A stretch of DNA of 64,000 bases from positions 9,486,001 to 9,550,000 of the forward strand of contig OY540821.1 of NCBI GenBank assembly GCA_961205875.1, in the 5' to 3' direction. The notes beneath the pieces are model-generated. The model did no database searches. It was not told the origin of the DNA and worked only from the letters and a program-made list of their open reading frames with translations. This DNA is from Sialis fuliginosa (taxonomy: Eukaryota; Arthropoda; Insecta; Megaloptera; Sialidae). This document shows positions 24,411 to 37,289 of the stretch, piece after piece (position 1 is the stretch's first letter; the number at the start of each line of letters is the position of its first letter). Both the position numbers and the translations under genes were made by a program.

Positions 24411-24830
24411 TTAACCGACTTCAAAAATGGAGGTTCTTAATTCAATCAATATATATATTTTATCTATGTTCCGGCATAAAACTCTTTTTTGTTTGAAAGA
24501 GTACACTAACGAGATGATCCCTTATAAATTTTATCAGAATCTGATCATGGACTTCGAAGATACACGACTCAAAAAAAAAATTTTAAGAAAAAAATAAAAC
24601 GACTTCAAAAAACCCCTATAATAATACTGAAAAGTATATAGTAAACTTTATAAGAAATAAAAAAATAAAACCGATTTTAAAAACTGTTGAATTTAATTAT
24701 TATAATATATTTTTTAGTGTTTTTAGAGTTTTTAAGTCGAGTTTATTTTTTTCTTAAAAAGTTTTTTATTATTATGTGATTTTTTTTAGACAAGAAAAGA
24801 GTTAGTTTAAGGTTTCTATAATAAATTTTT
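24411..24830 (+). repeat. GACTTCAAAAAAGG-family repeat copy
   Basis: Starts TTAACCGACTTCAAAAATGG and continues through TATGTTCCGGCATAAAACTC, CTTATAAATTTTATCAGAAT and ATGGACTTCGAAGATACAC. Same order as copies at 17955 and 60264. Unclassified dispersed insect repeat. Confidence 0.7.
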
Positions 24831-25516
24831 GTACTATTATTTTTTTTCTGTGTAGGTATACAATTTTATCTTTTATTTCTACTACACAAATATCTACAAA
24901 ACTAACAATCGTAGATTAATAAATAAAATTTATAATAAAACTAATCTTAACCCTCCATCTCTCAACCCTTAAATACAGTAGTATAAAGAGTGAACATAGT
25001 ACAAATCTGTTTTAGTTCGCGAATTTTTACCAGCGTTGTTAAATTTGATAAATTTTACAATTGATTTCAAATTCCAATTTTAGATTGTAAATCTATATAA
25101 ATATAGTGGTTAGAATGATTCTGTTCTATAAAAATTGCAATAAACAAGTAGCTTGAAGCTAGACTAGCGTCTTCGTGACTTAAGTAAGTGATTATATTGT
25201 AAAATTAAGTGCACTAAATATTTCATTACATTTTTAATAAAATCATGAAGGTTTTTTTTCGTAATATCTATTATAATTGTGTAATTATTTAAATCATCTT
25301 TGTGATTGATCCTGACTAGTATAAGATTAGTTAATTGCATGATGCCAGTAACAAAGTATCACTGAAATTATGATTTTAAATAATGAAATAGGTTAAAAAG
25401 ATTCTAAAAAATGTATTTATTTTTGTATTAAAAGCGAGATTAATATAATTTTTTTTTAAATAAAAACACAAAATACATCAATGCTCCATGTTAGATGGAA
25501 CACCAATCAGAGTGAA

Positions 25517-25702
25517 TGACGTCACGCCTAAGTAAACATCATTTTTGTTTCATTAATATCTGCACTGTTTATAAATTATTTTGTGGTTTTAAACTATCAA
25601 TTTGCTCAGTTTTGTGTTACCAAAAGTAAAACCGAGAAATATTATCGATGGAACAAGGATTTATTATAGTTGACAAGGAGTGTTTACATAGGCGTGACGT
25701 CA
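25517..25702. mobile_element. Inverted-repeat element with TGACGTCA ends
   Basis: Left TGACGTCACGCCTAAGTAAA and right GTTTACATAGGCGTGACGTCA are inverted repeats of about 21 bases. The interior is AT-rich. The first 8 bases, TGACGTCA, also match the CREB/ATF consensus, so each end is a potential binding site. The true boundary could lie a few bases further out. Confidence 0.7.
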
Positions 25703-25897
25703 AAAATGCGCTATAACACCTGCGAGCGTTTTGGCGTCAAATTCAAAATTAGTTTTAAAAGGGTCAATTTTTGTGATTAAACCTTTATTTTCTGCAGAAA
25801 TAAGTAATTTTTTTGGAAATAGGAGACAGGTAAGATCATCATAGAATAGTTTTTTTTTTAATTAGGCATCATGCCTATTAAGAGCATACCTCCTATA

Positions 25898-26320
25898 AGG
25901 TACTGACACCAGTCTTGGCCAATACCCAAGTGTTGGACACTTGTTTAATTAAATATTACTTGATATTTGATAACTTCCATTAGTGAATCATAATCTATAG
26001 ACAATTAACTCTATATTAACAGCTTCGGCCAAAAGGTGTCAAAATAATGGACATTTAAACTAATTATTAGTGTAATCTATTTATTATTTATAATATTATC
26101 ATAGCATCTGCTTCACATTGTTTCAAATTTTACGATTCTTTATTTTATAACTTTCGTCTTTCTAGCAGGTGTTCATTACTTTAATAATTAAATTGATTTA
26201 ATAAAAAGGTAGTTGTTTTATTAGTAACATGGGTTGATAAGAATTACAAAAAAGAAACCCATCGATTCCAAAAAATAGTATATCCTGCTTTTAAAGCGGC
26301 CAAGACTGGCGCCAGTACTT
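25898..26320 (+). mobile_element. TA-family element copy 5
   Basis: AGGTACTGACACCAGTCTTG at the left and CAAGACTGGCGCCAGTACTT at the right, both flanked by TA. Interior contains AAGTGTTGGACACTTGTTTA and GTCAAAATAATGGACATT. About 423 bp and one of the best-preserved copies. Confidence 0.88.
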
Positions 26321-28344
26321 TATTGTTACGAAAAATTTAAAGAATGCCAAATAATTGCATTACAAAACACAAATCGACAAAAAACAATATAATGTATTTT
26401 TCTCTGCAGGTGTAATAAAAAAGTGTGAACTATTTTTTCGCGAATTTCTAATTTATTATTAAAACATGTTGAAATGTTTTATTGTTTGTAATGTATATAA
26501 TTTCATTTATTCACAAACTTTCATCACAAATTGTCGTGATGGTCTGTTCTAGATGCACTTCACAATAAAGTGTTGATCTCATTTCAAATATTGATTGATT
26601 TCAAAGCCTCCTTTTAAGAAATATCAGTTCAGGGTTTTCTACTTGCGAAATTTTCAATGTCCGAATATTAATAACCTATTAATTTTATATGGTTGGTATT
26701 ATATAAACTTTAATATAGAATATACAGGATGAATAAAAAATAAGGGAAATTAATTTTGCAGCAAATTTCAGCTCCTTAGTGGATTAGCATGCTGATATAT
26801 AGCTCATACTAATTAAAGATACTTACACTTTCTACTAGTCAAATTTCCATAAAAATCGGTTCAGTGGTTTATCTCGAGAAAAATTCTAACTGATTTTTAT
26901 TTATTTCGAATTTAATATTTTATTTTTGATGATGACTAGGGGGGGGGGGGGGTAATCAGGATAGAAGACATCTACAAAATCATGTAATCAATTTTTACTT
27001 CATTCTATAATATATACCTTGACAACTGATCATTTTTTTTGTAATGTCATATCTACCTTTCCTATCATATATATATGATTTATAATAAAAATTGTGATTT
27101 GGCTTTTATCTTTCTTAAAAATGACTAAATACTAGTTGACCTACATTTGCAATATTTATGGATAATTAAACAAATTCAGTTGAAATCCGGGAAGTGACTA
27201 TTGGTTTTTTCGATAACAATGAATCAATGTATTTGTTTATAATCTATGTACAAATATATACATATATGTATAACTTTCGTTATATATGTTTATGTATTGT
27301 ATAAGTCACATATTAAATTTCGCAACATAATTAATGCTTCATAATTTATCGAAATTAATCTAAACAGTTTATTAGGTATTAAAATATCGCTTCCTAACGA
27401 TTTTGCAGTTAATAATTTAAAACAAAAGAAGAAACGACCTTCGATAAACACTTTGTTGATGAAATTAATCATTTTAATTAGATGGAATTTGATATTGCAA
27501 CATAATTTTGAAATAAAATATAAATTTTTTTTTTTTGATATATTAAATAACAATAAGGTATTATAAAAATGGGCCGAAATGAATCTTGAACCAGAATCGA
27601 ATTGTTTAATTTCTCGAAAAATACATTATTTTTTAGCTGAATTGTCAAAACAATTATTTGTAATATATTTGCTGTTAAAAATAATAAAAAATAAATATAC
27701 GTATATTAATTTTATTCTTATAATTTTACCATCCCCTTTCTTAATAAATTATTAATAGCGATTCGGAACAAATGAAATTTGATAATATAAAACAAATGAA
27801 TCGGTTCAGAAAATATAATAAAATATGATGGTTAAATTTTTTTGTACATTTTCACTAATTGTAAATGAACAAATTAGTATATTTATTAAGTTTTGTTTCC
27901 ATCACCTGACACTTTTATATTCCAGAAACCTAGTTCCCATGTTTAAACAATAGTAATTATTAGAGATATCATAGATTAGAATAGATTAATATAATATTAT
28001 GTGAAACGACAGTCGGAGTCTTTTGTTATAGTTATGAAATTTTAATACATCACGTTATTTCTTTACTAATTAAGTGCGTATAGAGTTTTTTTCAACTAAT
28101 TGGCTGAAAAATATTTAATTATATATATTTTTTATAAATTGAATAATTTTTGATGTCTTAATTATTAAAAATTTATGTCCTACTTTCTATGTTAGACTTT
28201 CACGGTCAATTTGATTTGAGAATAAATGTATCAACTATCCTTAAGGAATATGTGATTTTTTTAAAACCTTAGTTTTTTATGCATTCTGTTGAAACTTTTG
28301 AGAAATCAAAAATTTTTCATTTTTTTTTTAATTGTTACGAAATA
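26321..28344. other. AT-rich intergenic DNA
   Basis: A G run of about 15 bases lies at 26940-26953. The GTTCAGTGGTTTATC motif near 26860 resembles that in Helitron-like repeats. No gene is seen. Confidence 0.45.
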
Positions 28345-28880
28345 AAGTACTGGAACCAGTTATGGCCGCTCTAAGATCAAGGTTTACTGTTTTTGTGATT
28401 GACGGGCTTCTTTTTTGTAATTCTCATGAACTCATGTTACTAATAAAACAAGTAACAAATATAGTTTTTCTTTTTTGATTATAGCCTTTTATTTTGTTTA
28501 TGGTTTTTCTCCAGTAATGTATAAAGTAAAACCAGTAATGAGCACGCAGTGATTGACACTTGTTAATGATTACAAAATGATAAGTACTACGACACAAAAG
28601 ATATAAAAGAAATAATCATTAAATTTGAAACAATGTAAAAAAGTTGCTATGATAATATAATAATTAATAAATAAATTATACTAATAATTAGTTTAAATGT
28701 CTATCATTTTGAGACCTATTGGCCGATTGTCATCAAATCACACTGTAAGACAGTTAAATGTATATAGATTAATATTCAGAAATAGTAGTAATCAAATATC
28801 AACACATATTTATAATTCAGTACATTTAATTAAATATTTTCCATTACTGGAGTCTTTGCCAAGACTGGTGCTTATTCTTT
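28345..28880 (-). mobile_element. TA-family element copy 6
   Basis: Left end AAGTACTGGAACCAGTTATGG and right end GCCAAGACTGGTGCTTATTCT are mutated versions of the family termini. The interior (CAGTAATGAGCACGCAGTGA, GAGACCTATTGGCCGATTGT) is antisense to copy 1. Confidence 0.8.
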
Positions 28881-30011
28881 TATCTGAACATTGAAAGTTT
28901 AGCTATTTTATTACATATAGTTTTAAACTTGAAGTCAATTTGGTAATTAGATATTAATTGAGGGAATTATTTTAGTAGGAATTTAAATAAAAAACTTTGA
29001 AATGAGAATTAAGAAATTATTGATCCCGGATGGTACAAAAATTTACCATTTATTTCCATTAAATCATGAAGAAATTCTTATATCTGTATGCATATATAAT
29101 TAATATTTCTAACAATACAAAAATAAATTATCAATTAGTTAAAATATGCGATCTATACAAGGAAACAAAAATGGTAATTGAATGAAGAAAAAAACGTCTA
29201 AATTGTATTCATTATTTTATAATAGATAATTGCTATTATATCATTACCAAAATGTATGTAATGTAAATAATTTGTTTTCAATGCCAAAATAAGAGCTTCA
29301 TTAAAAAAATTGAATTAAAAATATATGATCGTTCTATAAAATTTTCGATAAATTTTCACCATATTATTGTGCAATTTTTATTGTAAAATGAAACTCCCCT
29401 CCTCCTTCTTTAAAATAAATTAATAAAATGTGTAGAGGTTCAGAGTAGTACTAATTTTATTTAAAAACAAATGTATATAACGTAAATATAATTTTTGGGC
29501 TTAGAATTTATGTCAATTCATTGAATTACGATGAAATGATGAGTATACAGAATTAATAAAAGTAATGTTATAAAAAATTATTCATTTTTAATATAAAGTG
29601 ATAGAAAAGAAGAAATAGTAACAATAATATAAAAAGTTTTTAAATTAAAATTTTAATGAAAATATATACAATTTACAATTAGTACACAAATTAAGCCAAC
29701 AAAAAGAAACTTAACGTAGATCTACGTCTTCCCTGGCGTTGATTTTAAAATCTATACATATTGAAAATCAACTTACTTTTACATTTCAAACTACATATAA
29801 AATTTAAAAAAATAAATATTTATTTCAATTTTCTCAAAATTCGTGAAATCAACGAAAATATGTCACATTTTGAAATCTTATATCTCCGGAACGAATAATC
29901 GTAGAGAAATAAATTAAACACCAATAGATAGCTTATATTTATGTAGTCCCATTAATCCTCAACCCTAGTAGCATAAAAAGTTAATCTAATTTTCATAGGT
30001 TTTTGTACATA

Positions 30012-30530
30012 AGGTACTAGTACCAGTCTTGAACAATATTCCAGTGTTGAATATTTTTAAATTGAATATACTGAATTAGAAATATTTGTTGATATTTGAT
30101 TACTGCCATTACTAGATATTAATTTATATACATTAAATTATATATCTTGCAGCGTGATTTGATGATAATTGATAATTTTGTTTAAAAACAGTGGACAAAT
30201 AATTACCGCGGTTCAGCAAACTATCAAGAAAAGTGTATTTTTTATGTAAATGCCTTACATTGTTTTAAAATTTACGACTCTTTATTTTATAATGTTTGTG
30301 TAAAAGTACTAATCATTTTGTAATCTTTCATACTGGAGAAAAAACATATATAAAATAAAAGGTTATAATTACAAAAAAAAACGGATTTTGGTAATTAAAT
30401 TCATTTGATAAAAAGGTACCTACTTGTTTTACTAGTAACATGAGTTCATGAAAGTTACAAAAAAGAAGCCAATCAATTAAAAAAAATCAATATACTTTTC
30501 CCTTAAAGCGTTCAAGACTGGTGCCAGTAC
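30012..30530 (+). mobile_element. TA-family element copy 7
   Basis: AGGTACTAGTACCAGTCTTG at the left, TTCAAGACTGGTGCCAGTAC at the right, flanked by TA. The interior shows the expected TGTTGATATTTGATTACTGC and TGAGTTCATGAAAGTTAC blocks, with extra sequence of about 60 bp. Confidence 0.82.
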
Positions 30531-30540
30531 TATATAGCCG

Positions 30541-31058
30541 ACCTAATTACACATATATTTCCAATAATAAAAAATTTGTTGTGGTACAGTTACGTACTAC
30601 TGTGCCCCTAGTTTGTTTTTTTTATGTCTACATCAGAAATATGTAATGTATAGTTTTGTGTTTAATCACATAGGCAGTTGAAAACCAAATTATTTACAAC
30701 CGTTTCTAAATTTCATGCTCTTGTAATAAAACATATGTTTTATGATACCTATATATGCAAATGTGTTCACCTAGAGACCCATTGTAGTGATAGGCCCATA
30801 CCTAATTACACATATATTTCCAATAATAAAAAAAATTTGTTGCGGTACAGTTACGTATTACTGTGCCCCTAGTTTATTTTTTATTATGTCTACATCAGAA
30901 ATATGTCATGTATATTTTTGTGTTTAAACACATAGGCAGTTGAAAACCAAATTATTTATAACCGTTTCTAAATTTCATGCTCTTGTAATAAAACATGTGT
31001 TTTATGATACCTATATATGCAAATGTGTTCACCTAGAGACCCATTGTAGTGATAGGTC
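30541..31058. repeat. 259 bp tandem duplication
   Basis: Two units, 30541-30799 and 30800-31058, begin ACCTAATTACACATATATTT and end near GACCCATTGTAGTGATAGG. They are nearly identical, with a handful of substitutions and one or two small indels, so the duplication is fairly recent. Non-coding; one unit supports a short chance open frame. Confidence 0.9.
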
Positions 31059-31255
31059 CATGTGCAATGTCGTAATACACTGATGAGATCTGTCGTAGAT
31101 AAGTAAGTAAAAACAGAACTGAAATGGAAACAACTCATGTCTCCCACCCACGTAATTTATAGAAAACTATGGCCATTGTGCGTCAACATTAGCTACTAAT
31201 GATGACAGAATTTCTAACAATTCTCAGGTGTTGATTTTTGCTTCTTTGTAGAAGA

Positions 31256-31452
31256 AATTATAATATTACAAATGTAAAAGTAATTTTTTATGTCTGTCTG
31301 TTTTTACCTTATCACGGTTTAACCGATCTTGATGAAATTTGGCTAAGAGATAGCTTGCATCATGAGGAAAGATAAAGGCTACTTTTATTCCAAAAATTGA
31401 ACAGTTAGTTGTTTATTAATAAATAAACAAGAAGCTAGTGAAGCTCTCTTGT
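31256..31452 (+). repeat. Lep1/Helitron-like repeat, diverged copy
   Basis: Contains TTATAATATTACAAATGTAA, TTATGTCTGTCTG, CCGATCTTGATGAAATTTGG and AAAGGCTACTTTTATTCC in the family order. The GACGAAGTCGCGGG end is missing or replaced by AAGAAGCTAGTGAAGC. Confidence 0.6.
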
Positions 31453-31639
31453 TTTAAATTAATTGACTAACGGATTTAGTTTTAAATATAGCAAAAATCG
31501 AACTGCATAAGCTTTGTGAACCGCGAACCGATTTTTTAAAGGTTTGCATATTGCAATTTTAGAGTAATAGCTTCATGATTCAACAATTCAGATGTATAAC
31601 TGACTAATTACACTACCAATATACATTGTGTTGGATTAT

Positions 31640-31882
31640 TTTTCTTATTTTCTTGTAATTGAGTCGATTTTTTATGATAAATTGTTTGATGCATGACATT
31701 TTACTAATTTTATTGATATTTTGGATTTCGTTTAAAGTATGTTTAATTTATAGAAAATGAGGTGAAAAGTTGGAATTTTCAAAACCGCAGGTCTGTATCT
31801 CAAACCGTTCTCGAGATATGGTCTCTCAAAGTTTTAGTTTTTTTTAATTTTTGAGAAAATTGGCCGTAACTTTCATAAATAA
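31640..31882 (+). mobile_element. Left-arm fragment of the palindromic element
   Basis: Contains AAAACCGCAGGTCTGTATCT, CAAACCGTTCTCGAGATATG and CAAAGTTTTAGTTTTTTTTA, matching the left arm at 48700-48950. The opposite arm is absent, so this copy cannot fold back. Confidence 0.7.
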
Positions 31883-32014
31883 GAATTAAAATATTAATCA
31901 AAAAAGAGCAATATTAAAACCTTTGTAATTATGATACAAATAACGGTACATAAATAAATAAAAATACATTTTAAAGATTGAAATCTCTACTTTACATTGC
32001 AATTCACCAATTGA

Positions 32015-32408
32015 AATTTAATTAATTTTTCGCGGAGTTATGACAAACAAAAAAAAGCAAAATAAATATTAAAAATATGACACACCAACTTGACAGACAC
32101 TGTGTACTTTTGCATTTGAAGGTTCCGGGAAAATTTAATTTATTTTTCGCAGAGTTATGAAACAAATCAAAAAATAACCGCAAAATAAATATAAAAAATA
32201 TTATCTACGTTTGTTAATGACATACCAACTTGACAGACATCGTGTACTTTTACATCTGAAGATTCCGGGAAAATTTAATTTATTTTTCGCGGAGTTATGA
32301 AACAAAACAAAAAATAACCGCAAAATAAATATAAAAAATATTATCTACGTATGTTAATGACATACCAACTTGACAGACGCCGTGAACTTTTGCATCTGAA
32401 GATTCCGG
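32015..32408. repeat. 140 bp tandem repeat, about 2.8 units
   Basis: CATACCAACTTGACAGACAT occurs at 32221, with versions at 32081 and 32361, a period of 140 bp. Each unit holds GATTCCGGGAAAATTTAATT, TTTTTCGCGGAGTTATGAAA and ATATTATCTACGT. The first unit is the most diverged. It ends abruptly where a less AT-rich segment starts at 32409. Confidence 0.9.
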
Positions 32409-32645
32409 TAAATGTTGTGGATGTTACCGAGCGACCTGCAGTACCGTTCGGTTTGCAACACAGTCAAGACCAGCGGTCATCAAACAACAACGCGAGTGCT
32501 ACATGACAGTTGTTCAATTGTTATAAAATCACGTTTTGTTCAATTGTTCTTGTGTGTTACTGTGTTTGTTTTTTTGTGTGTTATTTTTTTTATTTTGATT
32601 GAACCGGTTCGGATATTATGTGTTAATAATGTAATATGGTAAATA
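32409..32645 (+). other. Less AT-rich single-copy segment after the tandem array
   Basis: A segment of about 110 bp with balanced composition (ACCGAGCGACCTGCAGTACC, AACAACGCGAGTGCTACATG) is followed by T-rich sequence. A 76-codon open frame at 32412-32642 ends in a hydrophobic stretch, which is explained by the T-rich DNA. I do not recognise it; it could be an untranslated first exon or part of a transposon. Confidence 0.3.
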
Positions 32646-33083
32646 TAATTTTTGTGATTATTTATGTAAAATGAAAATTTTTAATTTTATAGATTTTTTC
32701 TTAATTTAAAAATCGATGAAAAAGTAGTTATATTTAATTTTAAATTTTAATATTAAACAAGATGTTTGATAGTAGAAACTGATAAACAACTTTGTATGGA
32801 CATACTTACAGTGTTAATATTGATTTAAAAATTTTAACTTCGACGAAATTTATTTTAATAATTATCTTCTTGATACTTAATTGCAATTATTATTATAAAG
32901 ATTATAAAGTTGATATACACCAATAAATAATTTATCTAGGTATATTTTAAATTTAAACATAGGTAATTTTGCAAATATTAAAATCGATAGTTAAATTTTA
33001 ATATTAATTTAATAAATTTTCAAAAGACTCGTGTTATTGAAGTTTTAAATTAAATAATTATAAATTAAAGTAGACTAAATTTA

Positions 33084-33256
33084 TCCATACTAATATTATA
33101 CATGCGAAAGTAATTCTGTCTGTCTGTTTATTATCTTTTCACGGCTAAACTGCTGAACCGATCTTGATGAAATTTGGTAAAGATATAGCTTGCATCCTGA
33201 GGAAGGACATAGGCTACTTTGTACCCCGAATTAGATAAAAAAATACAAATTCTATT
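33084..33256 (+). repeat. Lep1/Helitron-like repeat, truncated copy
   Basis: CCATACTAATATTATACATG, CTGAACCGATCTTGATGAAA and AGGACATAGGCTACTTTGTA in the family order. The GACGAAGTCGCGGG end is absent. Confidence 0.7.
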
Positions 33257-33394
33257 AGAAATAAAAATAGGGGCACATAAGTAAATAAGCACTTACTAAT
33301 AACCTAAAACTATGTTTATATAATGTCAAATATGTAATATTAAAGATAAAATAGATTGACTATATGTTCTAAATCCTATTTAATGCTACATATG

Positions 33395-34210
33395 TAGGGG
33401 AAAGTATGGTATATTGGACCGCTCGTTAAATTTGACCACCCTTATATCTCGAAAAGTAGTTTTCTGATTTCTTAAATGGCAACACCGTGCGATAGGCGCC
33501 TAACTTTATTGCATATCGGCTAATTGTTTTTCCATGACATGTTGAATGTTAGTGTTTTGTTTCCGCAAATGTAAATAAATGATTTTTGATGTAATTTTGA
33601 GTGATTCGTGCTAAGGGTGATGTTAGTACAAAGGTAAGCATACAGCGTTTTTAATTTATAGTTTGCAGCAGTAATTTATCAACAATTAACTGTCATGGAT
33701 TGATTGGAGGCTTTGATAGGTTATATTTTTGTTAGAATTTTTTTTCTCACTTTTCACACTGTTGGTTAAAATTGACCGCACGTAATTGCCATAGCTGGAA
33801 TCATGAAACTTATACCAATAATCCTGACATATTCTTGAATAATTTAAATGAAATAATGTAACGAAACTAATTTATTATAGTTTTTTGTTTTAATACTTAC
33901 GATAAATGTTTGATAGTCTGTAATTTATAAATATATATTATGTTTTTTTACAGGTGTATATATTTTAATTAATATTCTATTAAAGTCTAAATTATCAACC
34001 TCGTGGTCCAATTTACAGTACCGGTTGGCTAAATTGAAACAAAGTTCCGATCTCACACTTTGTTGATTTCTGTCGAGTTTATAATAATTATGTTAATTAA
34101 TACCTAATAAAAATAAAATCTGTAAACTGCTGTTTCATTTCATAAAAAAATAATTTGTCTAAACCTAAAACTAGTATACTAAATATCTTAATTAAAAAAA
34201 AATTCCCCTA
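33395..34210. mobile_element. Candidate DNA element with TAGGGGAA ends
   Basis: Short inverted ends TAGGGGAA and TTCCCCTA bracket about 816 bp. Near the ends, GGTATATTGGACCG and TAAATTTGACCACCC on one side resemble GTGGTCCAATTTACAG and CTAAATTGAAAC on the other. No transposase frame. The class is unknown and the boundaries are tentative. Confidence 0.5.
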
Positions 34211-34918
34211 CATAATTACAGAAATCAAAATAAAAATAAAAATGTTAATTCCCATAATTCGTAACCTAAGTTGAACCCTACCTAACATATGTACATCTCA
34301 TGTATCTATAGTCAACTTGTGTGTCTTAACCTGTTATGATCGGTCCATAAACCACCTCAACAACCATCTTGTATCCCAGTCATACTGACACACACACTAC
34401 AATACGAGTATAACAGACAACAAATACTGAAATACTAAGACCAACTCGAAGGAGCTATCGGAAAATAATAATACCAGCCGATAATTGAAGATATAAAAAA
34501 AATTTGCATCATACTGTTTAAGGGTATAATGTTATAAATGGGGCGTTTTATTTATTATTCTACGATTGTTACTTCGGGAGATATAAGTTTTTAAAATGTG
34601 GCATATTTGGTCGTATTCATACTTCCGAGGTTACTCCCTGGGGAAGACGTAGTTCTATGTACATCAAAAATACATTCTTCGTTATGCTAATATGCTTTTA
34701 AATTAATATATTTAAATATGTTCGTGTATTCATCTTATAAACAACTATTTTAAAGATATATATCTTCACACAATTGTTAATGTAAATAGTAAGGTATAAA
34801 CATATAATATGTACAAGGTACATGCATACATTAATAATGTATACGTATATACATTGAATGTATCATAATACCATATCTAAATATAATATAAAGAAAAGTT
34901 ACAATTAGTTAAGAAGTA

Positions 34919-35420
34919 AGGTAGTGGTACCAGTCTTTGACAATAACCCAGTGTTGAATTATGTTTAATTAAATATGCTAAATTAGAAATATTTGTTCAT
35001 ATTTGACTACTGAATCATAATCTAATCAGTTTAGTTAGATTACAATCGGCCAATGGGTGTCAAAATGGTGGACATTATTAGTGTAATCTATTTATTAATT
35101 ATTATTATTATTTGTTTCAAAATTTACAATTAATTCTTTATTTTATAGTTTTTGTGTTGTAGTACCTACTTATCATTTTGTAATCATTAGCAAGTGTCCA
35201 TCACTGAGTGCAAATTATTGGTTTTACTTTGTCTATTTCTGGAGAAAAAAACATAAACAAAATAAAAGGTTATAATTAAAAAAAAACATATTTGCGGATT
35301 TTGGTAATTAAATTGATTTAATAAAGAGGTACTTGTTTTATTAGTAGCATGAGTTCATGAGAATTACCAAAAAACCTGTATATCTTTTTTTTAAAAGGGC
35401 CAAGACTGGTGCCAGTACCT
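34919..35420 (+). mobile_element. TA-family element copy 8
   Basis: AGGTAGTGGTACCAGTCTTTG at the left and CCAAGACTGGTGCCAGTACCT at the right, TA on both sides. Interior carries CGGCCAATGGGTGTCAAAAT GGTGGACATT and CAAGTGTCCATCACTGAGTG. About 502 bp; a good representative of the longer form. Confidence 0.9.
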
Positions 35421-37289
35421 TACCTATGTGTATTCGCTTTTAGTATGAGACCCATTGTTTTTTGTTTTTTTTAATAATATTCGACATTTTTATGGGAAAA
35501 TTTAGAACTATTGGCCACTTAGTTTTCAGGATTCTGAGAAATTTTGTTAAATTTAAATATAATAAAAAAAACATTTATTGTTTTGACATTTATTAAATAA
35601 ACAAATACTAATCGAATTCGTGTAAAAAATAATGATTTTTTAAATGGAAAAATAAGAAATATTTTATTTTAATTTTAAGTGAAAATTGAAGTACTTAAAA
35701 TTGTATTAGCCCTTGAGAAACGCCGGGCAGTTTATCTATAGTGAAAATATAAAGAAAGAATTTAAAGATTGCAATAATATGATTCTCATTTTTTTATTAT
35801 TCATCCAAAAATATATCAATTTCTAAAAGAGATTGTAAATTTTTTGCTGAGTAAATCTTTGTAAGATTGACCCCAAAATCGAAATTTATATAAAAATTTC
35901 GAAAAGTTTTCACTATATAACATTTTATAATATATTACACTAACTATCCCTATAAAATCTTGAAGATGTTTTTTTTTTAATTATTAATAAACGAGACAAA
36001 ATTTTAAAGCCCTATTATTAAAAAATGTTTAACCATTTCAGAAGATCGAAAAAAATATCTTTATACCAATTAAATTTAAAAACATTTTTGCATAATCCAT
36101 CTAATTAAGAATTATTTTCAAATCATACCTATAAATAATATTAAATATAAAATTACTACATATAAAACTTTTAATCCTAGGTACCTCCTAGTAATCAAAT
36201 ATCAACAAATTCTTTTAATTTAGTAAATTTAATTAAACGAGAATCTAACACTGGAGTATGATCCAAGACTGGTGCTAATAATGTATGTTATAATTTATGC
36301 ACAATAGAAAATATCCATGTATGTAAATTCTTTTATATAATATAAGTTCAAATAATAATTATAACAAAAAATACAATAATTATTTTATATATCTACTGAT
36401 TCAACCTTGACTTATAAAATGCGTGAAGCTAAACTTTGAATAATATATGATGTTAAATGCATTAAAAATAATTAATTAACACTATTAAATTACCAAAATA
36501 AAACATTTAAATTGATATTATCTTTAAGGAGTATGAGAAAAATAATAGTTTCAAGGTTCTGTCAAAATTCGTCCTAATATATATTTTTCAGAATTAAAAC
36601 GTATAAAAATAAATTGCAAATATAGTTGAACAAGTAATTTTTTTAAACGTCCAAAGTATTATTTTTGAAAGACATGTATTTTTCAATAAATATACTCTCG
36701 TATCTTAAATAGTTTATTTATACGACATATTAATAAAAATTATTATTATAAAAAAAAATGTTTTTGAGGCGACTTATAAAAAATTGTTGGATTTTTAATG
36801 TACTCCTCCCTCTCCCAGTTTAATAGATTTTTTATGCGAGATATTTGAAAAATGTATATTGTTTTGTAAATTTTACAAGCTATAAAAAACGCGACAGTAT
36901 GAAACTTACCTAACTCTCTTCTCGCCTCGTGAAAATTTCAACCATCTCGTCTCTGTTGACAAAGAAAAAAATATATGAATTCAAGAAGTTCAACTATATT
37001 CAAATCTATATTTAAATTTAAAACAGTAAAATAATTCACACCATTGTTATAAAATTCAAATGTAAACATTACATAACCTCAAAATCTAAATATATATAGG
37101 TATCTAAATTAATGTCAACAGGAAACTCAATTTGGCATAGATCTTAAGAAGAATCGCGTATCTTCAATAATATTGCAATAAAAATTTACATACAAAAAGA
37201 CAACAACAAAAGATTGCATATAGTTTTTCTGAGTGGTTCGAAGTGTTGGATGTTGGTAACACTGACGTAACGCAGGAAGACGCACAACA
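35421..37289. other. AT-rich DNA upstream of the chitin-binding gene
   Basis: Contains a fragment of the TA family at 36189-36280 (TCAAATATCAACAAATTCTT through CCAAGACTGGTGCTAATAAT). The last 100 bp before the ATG at 37290, from GAGTGGTTCGAAGTGTTGGA onward, is less AT-rich and is the likely 5' untranslated region and promoter of the downstream gene. No TATA box is clear. Confidence 0.5.

Noticed and set aside
30541..32408. CRISPR-like or satellite array
   Set aside because: Only two or three long units of 259 or 140 bp without spacers; these are simple tandem duplications in a eukaryotic genome.
32412..32642. 76-codon frame ending in a hydrophobic segment
   Set aside because: The hydrophobic part is forced by T-rich DNA, there is no homologue I recognise, and no splice or context support.
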